From positions 34,075,360 to 34,139,359 of the forward strand of contig JABBOT010000003.1 in assembly GCA_016165875.1 (NCBI GenBank): a DNA stretch of 64,000 nucleotides. The letters run 5' to 3'. Positions 1 through 50,711 of the stretch are shown here, piece by piece (the stretch's first letter is position 1; each line of letters opens with the position of its first letter). The translations under genes were made by a program, and so were the position numbers. This stretch comes from Acanthopleura granulata. Its lineage: Eukaryota; Mollusca; Polyplacophora; Chitonida; Chitonidae. The notes under the pieces were generated by a model, which was not told the DNA's origin, ran no database searches, and was given only the letters and a program-made list of their open reading frames with translations.

Positions 1-100
1 TACCTGACTGATTCACAAGCGTACAGTTTAGCTGACTATGAACTAGTCGAGTTACCTATGACCTAAATTTGACACTGGAATTTTACTACCTGATATTCAG

Positions 101-107
101 TATAAAA
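101..107 (+). promoter_or_regulatory. TATA-like box upstream of receptor gene
   Basis: TATAAAA lies about 160 nt before the start codon of the receptor gene. The surrounding stretch (about 70-265) is recognisably similar to the sequence before the first exons of the two downstream paralogues (about 45230-45405 and 54460-54638). The second copy has CATAAAA at 45253..45259 in the matching place, and the third has no obvious TATA. That conservation suggests a shared core promoter and 5' UTR, but the transcription start is not known. Confidence 0.4.
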
Positions 108-264
108 TTTGCGTATATATAAAATTTATAAAAATGCGGTTCGGTCATGGAGCTTTGACAGGCGTTTCACTCACAGCGCTGAAGTTATGGTCGCTCTTAA
201 GTCTATGTTATAGAAATGCAAACATGAAAGCTTTTCACTGGATCTCTTCCCGGGACCGGCCAAT

Positions 265-39815
<39,551 letters not shown>

Positions 39816-40769
39816 AAATGAAATACGTCGGTCCGAGAACAACTCTTTGCTTTGCATCTGAAGTAGTTACTGCCAAAGTAGTTAAGATGACAGTTAAATG
39901 TAACGTCATCCGTGCACTTCAAGTTATTTGTAACGTTAAATATTGTTTGTTACATTTATCATGTTACTTTTGGACAGCAGTCCCGTCTGATATTCTCCAA
40001 CTCACAAAAATGTTGTTGTTGTTGTTTTTTTGTTTTTGTTTTTGTTTTTTTGTTTTTTTGGTTTTTGTTTGTTTGACAAATGAAACATTCTAATTTATCT
40101 TGGAAGTGGCTGGAAAAATACCCAAACTTTCACAGCCTTATTTGCCCTCACACCCATGGTAACCGTATTAATCGACCGTAAGTTTGGAGAGGTTTTTTGG
40201 AACCAGGCCACGGGCTACACTATGTTATGTAAATATAACTCGCACCTGATTGGTTAAACCTGATAACACGGCGGCGCTTTCCATATTCACAGGGTGCAGG
40301 ATTTCGCTTACTTTAAACTGTGATATAAAAAGTGTTGATTTGCAATGTGGGATACTTTATCTATGCACACGTTTACTTGCCGTAGTGTTGTCCTTTGTGC
40401 CATTGATTTGTGTGTATTTGGATTCCAGAAAGTTTTCAAGTTGAAATGAGGCATATTCAAAAACTCTTTCTTCTTTTTCAACGAAACAGAAACAACTGCT
40501 ATGAGTATTTTTAAACAGGGTATATATGTATAACAACCAGAATCTGTTTTACAGTTGATACAAAAATAGTGCGCAGGTGAAATTTGTCTTTGTCCTGTAA
40601 AAAGATAAATAGGCCTATGAAATGCCACTTGTGGGAAATATTTGTATTTTACATTATTGCAAAGAAATGGAGACAGAATGTTTGATCCTGTTTTAATGGC
40701 CTCTGCATTGAGTTTTTTTATTTATTTATTTGTGCTAACCACGTCCCAATCTCTGCTTGAATTGATCAA

Positions 40770-40870
40770 TTTATTTATTGATTTAATCAGAGTTTGACGC
40801 CTTACTCGAGGGTGTTTCATTTTATATACGCCGGCGACAATTGGTGGAAAGAAACCGGAAGATGACGCGA
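40770..40870 (-). mobile_element. Degenerate SINE 3' fragment
   Basis: Reads as the reverse of the SINE end: TTTATTTATTGATTTAATCAG, then GACGCCTTACTCGAGGGTG, a run matching the common SINE's ACGCCGTACTCAAGAAT block, and GGTGGAAAGAAACCGG. Confidence 0.55.
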
Positions 40871-42115
40871 GAAGGAGGTGGCACAAGGATCAGCAGGTTG
40901 CTGCCCGTTTGAACCACTTTTGAACCAATACAAAGATGGACGCTCGCTGATGAAATCGATAAGAAAAGCAGTAGAATTATGTGGTCCGGGATCGCGGAAG
41001 ACTGGTAATGCATTTGACAAAACAGCTTTCTACTTGGAATAGCACTCTGTGCTTCTTGTGAGGCGGCTTTTGGCAGAAAAGAGAGGCATCCGGAAAATCA
41101 TGTTGACGTTGATCTATTCATAGTGAGATAAATCAATATTATTGTCTGTCATTGTCCTAAAAGAATCTAAGGGAAAATTCCATTCGTTGTGGTCTGTGTA
41201 ACACTCGACCTTAAGGACTCCCAAAAAGACGGTGGTATCGTCCACAGGCACAATTTTTGATACTATTTTTTTTTATTTTTTTATCAACGCCAGTAAATTT
41301 GCCTTTATTTCAAAGAGGTCAATTTTATTGACGGTGTACTGACAAACATAGGCTTGAATATCAGAGTCATCATTGTACAGTAGCGTATTTGACTTTACTC
41401 TTGGGTTTCTATCCTAAATGCCCTCGTGCCTTATAAAAAGATAAGGCTTTAACATAGCTCATAAATGTATATGTTCGGTAAAAATGTTGAAAGAGATCAA
41501 AATAGTTAAAGAGCTTGACCATCAACAATAATGTCTTGATATAAATGTGCATTTTTTAAAATGACTGGGATGAATTGGTCGATCATCAATGAGCAATATA
41601 TATTTTATCTAATTTTGAGTAATTTTGTAGGTTTCTAGTTTTTCTTTACTACATAGTTGGTCCGGAAATCGAATTTCAGCTTTTCTAGATTTTCTTCAAT
41701 AGTTTGTCCGCCCTAGGATCGAATTTCAGCCTCTACCTGCTCGCGTATTTGAGAAGAGCCCGTTTGCTGTGTGTACTGGAGTGGTACAAACAGGCTAACA
41801 ATGCATAGGTGAAGTAGTTCTTAACTTCTAAGAGCGTTGTACACCATATAATGAAAGATCTAATGTTTAAAGAACGTATGTATTTACTTACGCTTGAGAG
41901 ATACAAGAATTTATACTGCACACATGTTCCATTTCTGTTTAAGTTTGCTGCAGATTTTTATGGAAATTTTTCCATTGTGATTTTAAGAAAATCCATCAAG
42001 GTATTAATCATTGCATAATATTTATCTATTTAATTATTGGTTTGCTAGTTATAGCTGTGCACAAGAATTTTAGACTTTCCTTATGGCAAAAAAGTTTGAT
42101 ACCGAAATGGTCGAT

Positions 42116-42172
42116 GAGTTTATTTATTTATTTATTTATCTGACTGGTGTTTTACGCCGTACTCAAGGATTT
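42116..42172 (-). mobile_element. SINE 3' end fragment
   Basis: TTTATTTATTTATTTATC followed by GACTGGTGTTTTACGCCGTA and CTCAAGG, the reversed tail of the common SINE; the rest is absent. Confidence 0.75.
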
Positions 42173-42456
42173 GGTTGATGTAAACATTATGTTTGGCAAG
42201 TAACTTACAGATTTTGTCACCTGCGATCTGTAGATATGCTCACCATATTGGTGGAATTAGGACAAGTTATCTCCATGATACTTTAAATGGCGCAAATGGC
42301 ATTTTGGAAGGCTTATTGTTATCAAGGAGTTTGGAGAACCAGAACTCCAGAAATTTCCTCCCAAAGACCGGGAATGACTTCGATCCCGATGTGTCCTAAC
42401 GTTTTTTGGACAGAAGTTTTCAGCACTCGACCACTAGATGCCCAGTAAATAATATT

Positions 42457-42590
42457 CTTATTGTTTATTTGATTGTTATATTACGACATACCCAAGGACT
42501 GTCCACTTATACAATGGCTGTCACTTTTATGGATGGACGAAACCGGAGGGCCCGGGTAAACTGCCGATCTCTGGCAATTCAATGACGGAC
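42457..42590 (-). mobile_element. Diverged SINE fragment
   Basis: TTGTTTATTTGATTG, TACGACATACCCAAGGA and GGACGAAACCGGAGGGCCCG follow the order of the minus-oriented SINE but with many changes. Confidence 0.5.
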
Positions 42591-42739
42591 ATTTCCACGT
42601 GTGGCGTACACAGATATGCACAATAAATTGGTGGAAAACAAGTCATTTTCAGCAACTTTATACTGTACAAACAGGCCCACGAGCAATCAGAAACCCGCTT
42701 AACTTGAGTTCCGATGTGATTCTCCTCTTCTTTGGAAAA

Positions 42740-43483
42740 TTACATTAAAGTGGCAAACTTCTTGCAAACAACGTCCAGGCCGGGTTGTCATATCTGGGGG
42801 CTTGAACTTGAGACCCATGTACCATACAAGAGCAAACACATGGAACGACCATGGAGTTAAACCAATGCATCAGTAACGTTAGCTGCACTTCGCCCAGTTT
42901 ATAATATGACTAAGATAGTCGTCAATGACGGGAGTCGACGAATTTCTTTTTATCCTGACATAAACAGGATTATGTGTCAGATGTAGAGAATGTTATGATT
43001 GATGTACGGGTGAACACTTAAAAGAACAAATCACATTTAAACGACGTACACATCATGTAAAAGGTCATTTCGAGCTGATTCAAATATTGTCTGTATTATT
43101 TTTTGGCACTGTAGAGTGGAAATAAAGAATGAGGTGTTACGGTGGACATTTTGGACCCTACTGAAAGGGCGATGTCACTAATCGTGTGGAAAACACGAAA
43201 TTTTCCTAAATGCCTTCCTGGTTGATTGTTACAATAATAGTGAACACAACCGGTTTACAAACAAATCATTCCATATCACGAAATGTTGAACGCTTTGCGA
43301 TATGGCCGGATCCTCCATGGCCGTGCGTGCAACTACATTTAATGCCAGGCGGTCTAAGTTTATTGTTACATAGGTTACTGTCAAGCCGCTGCGAAATTGT
43401 CAGTTTTCTAAATTTTTTATTTATTTTGGGATATTTAATTATGTAATATATAATTATCAATGTAGAGTAAACCTTATTCAAAA
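42740..43483. repeat. Segmental duplicate, copy A (downstream of gene 1)
   Basis: 42900..43483 aligns closely with 53105..53660: for example CCTGACATAAACAGGATTATG, CCTGGTTGATTGTTACAATA, TTCAAGCCGCTGCGAA-like text, and TATATAATTATCA before the join. The part at 42740-42900 also resembles 44730-44915 and 54145-54350. This shows that the flanks of the receptor copies were duplicated together. Confidence 0.8.
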
Positions 43484-44565
43484 CTAGGTGATTATTGACC
43501 TGGAATGACCATTTGGGTTGACGGCCGATACACCAATGCCGGTTTCAACGCTTACATTCGAAACCGACATTGGTGTACCAGCCGTCAACAAAAACGGGCG
43601 TTCCGGGTCAATAATCGCAAAAACAGTTTCCAAAAACGACAAATACTGGAAACTACTAAAGGGGATATATATAAATATAGGGGAAAATATATAAATATTA
43701 ATATTATAACGGAATCATGCAAAGAGAATCAATCAACGGTTTTCAATGATGACGAAACGGCGTGATGAATGTTCTAGGGAGGAATAAAATCAGTATCCAA
43801 ATCGTGTACCATTTTAGAATATATGGTGTCGATAATCAACTATTTATCTCAGTTGCGCTTTGATTGCAACTGTTCATATATCCAACGTGGCGATCACACA
43901 TAACGCGATGAACATACATGTATATTGCTATCCAAGTAGGGATTGTTCACAATTTCAAAAGCGAAACTATCCCTCTTGTCGCAAAGTCGGCATGACAGGA
44001 AACAATAGTACTCTTTGTACAGGTGCAAATCCAGACAAGATGTACCATCTGGAGAATCTGTAGTTTCCTTTAATCCCGGGGAAAATGCATATACATCGTT
44101 CACAGCCTTTGTTGTATACGGGTTGTTTACAGCTAGCAGATTATCAATGTACCGTTTGGTTTAATAATGAAAAAGGTCGAGCCTGGTGAAGATTACTGTT
44201 TAATAACTTCTGCATATAGTCGTAGTCATGGGTCTGCCAATACCTGGGCATGATTTGTAGCCATCGGAATACCTATACACTGTTGATAAATGCTTTCCCC
44301 AATTTTCACATAATTGTTATTAATGAGAAATTCAAGTGACTCAGTGAACAACGAGACATCTCATGAATGATCCCCCTTGTATTCAGTGAAAGTGATGAAG
44401 GCTTTGTTGCCACTGACATTAGCGTAGCGGCGACCGCTTTAATTAAACCCCAAAAATATTAAAGACGAAATTCTATCAATTAAATCTGTGTGCGGTATAG
44501 TAGCACAGAGAGTGGAGAAATCCCAAGTAGAAATATCTTTATATGGTATATGTGTATTGTGAAAA
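43484..44565 (-). mobile_element. Penelope-like element with RT remnants
   Basis: The minus strand carries RT pieces in order: GIPMATNHAQVLADP (about 44270), RYIDNLLAVNN where the catalytic YIDD has become YIDN (about 44150), LKETTDSPDGTSCLDLHLY and DKRDSFAFEIVNNPYLDSN (43894..44103). The 3' end folds into a long imperfect hairpin at 43495..43622. The duplicate region at 53655-53665 is uninterrupted, so this is an insertion with a preserved empty site. Stops and the YIDN change make it inactive. Confidence 0.78.
43495..43622. repeat. Imperfect hairpin at end of Penelope-like element
   Basis: TGACGGCCGATACACCAATG then CCGGTTTC at the left pairs with GAAACCGACATTGGTGTACC then AGCCGTCA at the right, and the outer arms ATTGACCTGGAATG / CGTTCCGGGTCAATAAT pair too. 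Arms are about 55 bases with a short loop. Single arms of it occur at 35560-35640 and 51940-52000. Confidence 0.85.
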
Positions 44566-45405
44566 ATGTTTATTCTCGGTTATTCAAAAATGGCTGCCAC
44601 AAATATTGCTATGTTGATAGCAAAACATACTGTGTTTTCCAATTTATATCACATTAGCGCGCATGTGAAATTTGTTTGGCTAAGTCTGGCTGTATAACTT
44701 AATAGCTGAGGGTCAGTAACGTTTAACGCTGTGTATTCAAGTGGCAAACCCCTTGCAAACCAGGTCTAGGCCTCGTCCATGTACCAAACAGTAAGATATT
44801 TACTGTAACATAGAATTAACGCAAAAAGTCAGCAACGTTAATTGCACTTCGAACAGTTTGATATAAGAGCGAAACAGTCGTCAGTGATTCGGTCGGTGTA
44901 TTTCTTGTTCCCCCGCACGCAAACAAGCCTGTACCAATGCTGTCGCCGTGAGTCCAAGTCTAGGTGACGCTGGCTTCCTTTCAGGCCGTACGTGGTAAGG
45001 TCTGGCTGGTTTCCTCCCATCATAATGCTGGCCGCCGTCGTATAAGTGATATATTATTGAATGCTGCGTACACCTATCAAATAAATATATAAATAAACAA
45101 ACAAGTCTGGGTGTAAAATGTGCAAAAGGGCCTGATTCATCCACACGTGAACAGTGTAGTCAAAAAGCCAGTCGTGCCCATTTGACAATAAACGAGTCTA
45201 GCTTTACCTGTCACGAGAGTTTGACAGACAATTTTTACTTCCTGTTGTGCAGCATAAAACTTCATGTGTTCCGTTCGTCTCTGGAGACTTTAAAGACGTA
45301 TAAATGTACGCCGTCTATATCACAGCTGGGGTTATGGTCGCCGTAAGCCTAAGATATATAAATATAGATGGTTTCACTGGAGACCTATTTACCGGACCGA
45401 CGAAA
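44566..45405. repeat. Segmental duplicate, copy A: 5' flank of gene 2
   Basis: It aligns with 53655..54638, the 5' flank of gene copy 3: TTTATTCTCGGTTATTCAAA, GGCAAACCCCTTGCAAA, AGCAACGTTAATTGCACTT, then the shared promoter/5' UTR stretch that ends at each start codon. Confidence 0.8.
44932..45100 (+). mobile_element. 5'-truncated SINE with target duplication
   Basis: It runs from ACCAATGCTGTCGCCGTGAG to CTATCAAATAAATATATAAAT. It is flanked by AAACAAGCCTG (44921) and AAACAAGTCTG (45098). The equivalent place in the duplicate (about 54345-54360) reads ACAAACAAGCCTGG without a SINE. Confidence 0.82.
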
Positions 45406-45445
45406 ATGAAAAGCATTATACTCGCGTGTGTCTGCTTAGGCCAAG
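45406..45445 (+). pseudogene. Gene 2 exon 1: signal peptide
   Basis: Encodes MKSIILACVCLGQ plus one base, then GTTAGA. It is intact in itself and lies in the same position relative to the shared promoter as exon 1 of gene 1. Confidence 0.75.
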
Positions 45446-47561
45446 GTTAGATCATGTACTTGTAAATTTAACCTACAGTATGGTAAACTGGAGGTGTACT
45501 CATTCAACATCGCAAAGCCTGTGTTTCACACCACAATATGAGTGTAATAAGGAATACTACACGTTTGTTGTCCACTGTAATTCTCGCCTGATAAGAGAAT
45601 CAAAAGCTTAGCTGAAATCGTACAAAAACTGTAGGATTAGTTGCATTTTGAAAGAAATGTTAGCATATGATACATGAACAGATCGACAGACAACCCATCA
45701 TCGAAGTCAAAGATCGATGCTACGAATAATAAATCGTAATGTAGTCTGCAATTGAACCAAGTTTTGTTGTGGAACAAAAACCGCGCGAGGAGTACCGTAG
45801 CGTTTTGAAAGTAAAGTTAACAGGCGGGCCGATCACTAACGTGCTGATTTTGATAGATCTTTTTGCCAAATGACGTGAGGCCTTTCTCGGTATGCGGTTA
45901 AAATGGGTGCATAACAGGCACAGTAGATCAAATAAATAACCCAAACTATTCGTCATGATCTCTAAGCCTACACGTATAATGCTATACTGTGTTATGTGCA
46001 GGATCATGTTGTTGTAAAGACTCAATCTGCATAATGGAATGTTTTCGTCCGCCGAACTTCGTAGGCCTTTCACATTTTCCTCTGTTGTATGCTACATACA
46101 AGGATCAGTGGACCGATCTAGTACTGTGTAGGTACTTCCACAGAATAAACCCTACCTAACTAATCATTTGAGGAAATTACATACAATCCATGCGTATTTG
46201 GTGTGATATTTGGAGACATATGTAACATAAAAACTTGGCAACTAAGGTCAGGAATCGAGCTACTGATTTTATGTGTCTGTTCAATTAGAAACCATACCTC
46301 TGATACCTCTGAACCAAGAGGTACAACGAACTACAAGCCATGAAACATTATGGTGAATCTGCCTGGGAAAATGTTTAATATTTTTCGATCAAAAAATGTG
46401 CTTGCTTGAAACAACTTGATACTTTGGAATAATTTACAGCTCTCTAACTTCATATCAAACATGCACAAATAATTGTGGCTCACACACCGGTTTTTACTTC
46501 TTCTTTCCCGGTAAGAAAAAGCATCACTCCAACTGCTCACAAGTATTTTGTGTACTGTTTTGTGGAGTAATTGCACTTGAGATTCAAGTGACTTTTCCCT
46601 GAAATGAAAAAATTATACCTGACTACTGCACCACCGTGGGACACTTTCCTACCTAGATGTAATAGCTTTTTGTTCGGCGTACACACAACATATTATGGTA
46701 AAAGTGGGTGACACCAGTGAGCTTGACGTAGAGCGTGATCATGAACTATTTGTTCAAAGCGTATGTACATCGAGGGCAGAGGTTCTTGGAAGGTTGGGTA
46801 AGATCAGCTCAAAGAAACTGCACTTGTGCGCAATCAGCCCTCGAGGTGTGTAGATTTCACAATGTATACACTCGGGAGAATCATTGCCTTATGCAGTGTC
46901 ACAGTAAATGACCAGACGGCAGAGGGCGAGGTGTGTTAAAATATAAAGTATCACACTGTATTCCCTGCTGTGGGAGGTACACCTGATATGTTAGGCACAT
47001 TTTTGTCCTTTCATTTAATTTAATACTTTTCGGCAAGGGAGGAGGTATGATAAGGTCAGAAATCTGCCCATGGCGGATACGATAAATGATCATGAAAAAC
47101 AAAATTCTACATTACTTTTTTCTTTATTTTCGATATATGTAATCTATGAGTGTATATGTTTTTGTAATAAAAGTATAAATTTTTTGAATCAGCGAAAATG
47201 TTATTGTCAAACGAAATTACCCAATTGTTCAATTTGATCAAACTCGTGCAGTTTTGGACCTATTCAAGCTCCGATTTAGGCATGAAGGAAGTGAAGCCCC
47301 AGAATAAAACTTGCACAGGACTGTAGGTGTTCAAGTGTTACATTGCAAATGTGTACCAGTGATGTACACGACACTTAACATGTTGTTATGGTTACTTTTT
47401 ATGTAATCATATTTCTTAAACAGGAGAAACTGTACGGGTCTGCAAATACCGCTACCAGTCTGTGTGAAGCGTGTCGCTGATATGGCCCCTGATATTCCAA
47501 ATGACCTAGGCCATTGCCGCCATTAAATTCACAAGCTTGCACTGAACACCAGGGTGTTTTC

Positions 47562-47883
47562 TCCGAATTGTGCGTACAGCTCTGGGCAGAGTCCGCACAA
47601 TCGGGAAACACAGTCACCGTCACAGAAGACAGCACAGTGACATTTATATGTACCAGTGGTGAGCCCAGTCCTGCCGCTACAGCATTCTCCTGGTACTACA
47701 ACAACAGTGCAGTAATAACTTCTTAGGTGCCAGAAGTGAGCCCACACGGATACCTTACCACACAGCGGTATACATTGAGGGCTGATTGATATCAGGATGA
47801 TGACGTCATCAGATGTGAGGCTCAGAGACTTGGTAATGGAGGCAGTAAACGTGTATCACCCAACCTCACACTGAACACCATGT
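47562..47883 (+). pseudogene. Gene 2 Ig exon (like gene 1 Ig4) with stops
   Basis: GNTVTVTEDSTVTFICTSGE and FSWYYNNSAV closely follow gene 1 exon 5. The reading then hits TAG (47724..47726), and later TGA (47787..47789) in the same frame. A 15-nt in-frame deletion separates this copy from gene 1. Confidence 0.85.
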
Positions 47884-48890
47884 GTCAGTTTCTGTTCTTC
47901 ATATTAGTACAATCCTTGTTAAATTCTGTTGAACAAATTCAGTTATCTTTTATCTAGAAATATAGCAGCTGCCCTTGCTAATATTTCTTTTAACTTTTAA
48001 ATTCCTGTTCCTTGTGCTTACTTTTGGTTCAGACTTTCTTATGGTTCACCCAGAGGATGGCAGTACAGGGTACACTAGAGTTCGTCTAATGATACTTAGA
48101 TTAGAGGAATATAAATACATGGTTTTCTGTGAAATTGCACAGTTTTATTTATTTATTCTTATATAGGTGAGTTGATACATTTGATTTTAAGCGTATGCTT
48201 AGTTACTAAAATAATTTCCTCCAGCAACAATTAAACAATAAAAGGAAACGGACACTTGGTGAAACGATGAGAAACAGTTTATGAAGGACAGACAAAGAAC
48301 TATTGTTTTCTATGGCACACATATTCATCTGGAGTTGTATAAGTTGTCTAACATATGTGTTCATTTCCACCCTTCCTTCTGCGCTTGTTTCTCCACAGCA
48401 TCTGAAAAACATTGTCTTTTTTAATTTACGTATCCTTGCCGCTAAAATTGTTTTCAATATTCTGAACTTTAAAAATAAATAAAGCTATTTTAGATGTAGA
48501 TAACAGTAATATTTTAGTTTCTGTTACTTTTTTTAAACGTAAACATCCTATTAATTGAAAAACGCTTTTAAAATTCAAGGCCAAATTCTTTCATACTTTG
48601 CATTAAGGATTTTCCGCTTTGTGCGATATGAGGGAATGTAGGTCAAATTGTAAGGCGTGGGATTTTATAGGGGTTTCACGTTTCCAGCAAATTGCAAATA
48701 TATTAGATAAATGCAGACTGTTTAACTAGTTGTGTAGAAAGAAGAAACACACCGCAACAATTGTCGTAATAAAGCACAAAACTTAGTACTGGTAACTGTG
48801 ATTTTTGTTTCACACTCTAATATTACATCTAAACAATGTCGGTGCTATAAATGTCGTTATACGTTATACGTTACATACTCACCCTCTTTC

Positions 48891-48957
48891 CTTCCCAGCT
48901 CCACCACAATTTACAACATGTAATTATAACTTTGTAACATACCCACTTGAAGGAGTG
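48891..48957 (+). pseudogene. Possible relic of exon 8 (Ig7) in gene 2
   Basis: CTTCCCAGCTCCACCACAAT resembles the acceptor and start of gene 1 exon 8 (CTTCCCAGCCCGACCACAGT), followed by TAACTTTGTAACATACCC versus TAAGTTTGTGTCTTACCC. A large piece between is gone and no frame continues. Confidence 0.35.
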
Positions 48958-49295
48958 ACATGTTAGAGACTAATTGTAGATCCGCGGGGAGAAATATTCC
49001 AATATATGTAAAGTTTACCGTCAGAGATACATGTAAATGTTCAAATTCTAGGCTTTGTTTTCGGGACCGAAACGTGAACGTAGAGAACACGCCTTTCTTA
49101 TGGAAGATTTTCTGTCCGCAAAAATATGAGCTAATATTTGCTCTTCATGTTCAACAGCATTAAGCCCTCTAAAGGCACATACACTGGTCAGTGTTAGTAG
49201 TGAAGCATTTACATGAGCACTGAATTCGGTGTTGTCTATTTGGGAGTTGTTCATTTATCCCTTCAAGGACATCGTGTGAACAATTTCATTTTCAG

Positions 49296-49416
49296 GCCCA
49301 GACCCCTCCTCAGGCGGGAGCTATAGCGGGCCGTGTGACGGCCGAGGTGGTGTTGGTCATAGCTGTCATCATTATAACCATTGTTCTCCTGCAGATAAAA
49401 CGACTGCAGAAGTCAG
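49296..49416 (+). pseudogene. Gene 2 transmembrane exon
   Basis: In the correct frame it reads AGAIAGRVTAEVVLVIAVII then TIVLLQIKRLQKSG, so the helix has gained Arg and Glu near its start. Upstream length puts it out of phase with a phase-1 exon. Confidence 0.8.
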
Positions 49417-49741
49417 GTTACTTTTTTATTTCTCTTCGATATTCTTACCCTTTATTTTTAATTTTTGTATCCGAAAAATAATATATTTGATACGCAAATG
49501 ATTTATTGTTCCGTTCTTATGTGCGGATCAATGTGTACGTGGAAGTTCATGTCTTTTCCATGATGGACATGCTGGTGGATACACATGTATCTTGTGTGTA
49601 CCAAGCTGTATGCTGAGGGCAGTTTGAGGAGTGCAAACCTCACATCCCATTGGTAGTTTGTAAAGCAAGATACTCACAGTTGCTATACATGTGGTATACT
49701 CTGGCTTTGTAGTTACCAGGCTTACCCCGTCTATTTTTCAG

Positions 49742-49817
49742 GCAGAGACAAAGCGCGCGTCTATCAAACCCTCAACCTGCCATCATCTTCCCTTGAGGTC
49801 CCCGTCTACGTTAATTC
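49742..49817 (+). pseudogene. Gene 2 tail exon, YQTL and YVNS
   Basis: 76 nt, in frame: GRDKARVYQTLNL then VPVYVNS, donor GTGAGT. Here GCAGAGACAAAG is contiguous with the tail, unlike gene 1, where similar sequence lies about 775 bases upstream (38144). Confidence 0.78.
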
Positions 49818-50131
49818 GTGAGTAAATAATGTCATGACAGGTGTTTAATTTATTGTCAAACATTGCACTAATCAAAACAGCACATTTTCTCATAATTGAT
49901 TACTCATTTTTGTTTACTAATAACATTTTGTGTTTTTCGAGGATTTTCGTTCCCACATTTGTTGTGACTGACTCAGTCCACCGTTAAGAGAGCAAACTCA
50001 TGGAAACAGTATACGCATTGAATATGAGGACTCGCAACACAAACACCTATCATGCTTTAGATTAATCAGCCTGATTTTACCATCCGTAAAATTACTTCAT
50101 TATTCTAAATGTTCGTGTTGCCTTTCCATAG

Positions 50132-50188
50132 TCTCGAGTCCCGAGTATGAGAACACTCCCACCAAGACTACAGAACATGACTCCACAG
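50132..50188 (+). pseudogene. Gene 2 tail exon, YENT (frameshifted)
   Basis: The nucleotide match to gene 1 exon 12 (GAGTATGAGAACACT, ATGACTCCACAG) is clear, but the exon is 57 rather than 59 nt, so the incoming phase gives a stop after a few codons. Confidence 0.78.
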
Positions 50189-50328
50189 GTACTAGTGTTT
50201 AGTGATACAGTCCTGATAATTTGCTTGCTGCGAAAACAGGATAAATTTATGCAACATCGAAATAGTCCTCAAAATTTGTGAGTTTCGTCAAATTTTACAT
50301 CATTAAGATTCTCTGCACAAACCATGCA

Positions 50329-50510
50329 TTTGATTTATTTATTTGATTGGTGTTTTACGCTGTACTCAACAATATTTCACATCTACGACATCAACCAGCA
50401 GTATGGTGGGAGGGAACCGGGCAGAGCCTGGGGGAAAGCCATGATCATCCGTAGGTTTCTTGTGGACATTCCCACGTATGACCGGAGGCATAAAGCATGT
50501 AAAGCGACCT
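50329..50510 (-). mobile_element. tRNA-derived SINE, partial, in gene 2 intron
   Basis: Minus-oriented: TTTATTTATTTGATTGGTGT, TTACGCTGTACTCAACAATA, GTATGGTGGGAGGGAACCGG and CCACGTATGACCGGAGGC. The tRNA-like head is missing. It lies between the last two tail exons. Confidence 0.83.
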
Positions 50511-50628
50511 GAATTTGACTGGTTTAGTTTTTTTAGCCCATAGTTAAGACTTTCAAAAAAAAATTCTAATTCGTGCTTGTGTTGGGATCAACTGTGCATC
50601 ACATCTACTTCATTACATCTGTTGGCAG

Positions 50629-50711
50629 ACCAAGCCTATGAGAGACTGCGGACGAATTCAGCAGCGATACTTGACGCTAATCGTCTGCATAAAAATACCC
50701 GATTTTCTTAA
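50629..50711 (+). pseudogene. Gene 2 last exon, AYERL, with stop
   Basis: QAYERLRTNSAA and ANRLHKNTRFS then TAA at 50709..50711. The ITIM-like YERL is kept (Q replaces S at -2), and the terminal YENT has become HKNT. Confidence 0.78.

Larger units (their letters stand above)
39816..42740. other. 3' flank of receptor gene 1
   Basis: It probably includes the 3' UTR. A low-complexity T/TTG-rich tract lies at 40009..40077. Degenerate minus-oriented SINE pieces are visible at about 40770..40870, 42116..42172 and 42457..42590. I could not fix a polyadenylation site. No further exon is recognised. Confidence 0.5.
45406..50711 (+). pseudogene. Compact receptor paralogue (gene 2), decayed
   Basis: Second member of the receptor array, reduced to a signal exon, one Ig exon, the TM exon and three tail exons: 45406..45445, 47562..47883, 49296..49416, 49742..49817, 50132..50188, 50629..50711. 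The Ig exon has TAG at 47724 and TGA at 47787, no acceptor at the homologous place, and a donor changed to GTCAGT. The TM exon enters in a different phase (18 instead of 23 nt before the GAIAG codons), and the YENT exon is 2 nt short. The tail keeps ARVYQTLNL, PVYVNS and AYERL, but the last tyrosine is His. Copies of Ig1-3, Ig5-6 and FN3 are not seen. A pseudogene is the simplest reading. Confidence 0.8.
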
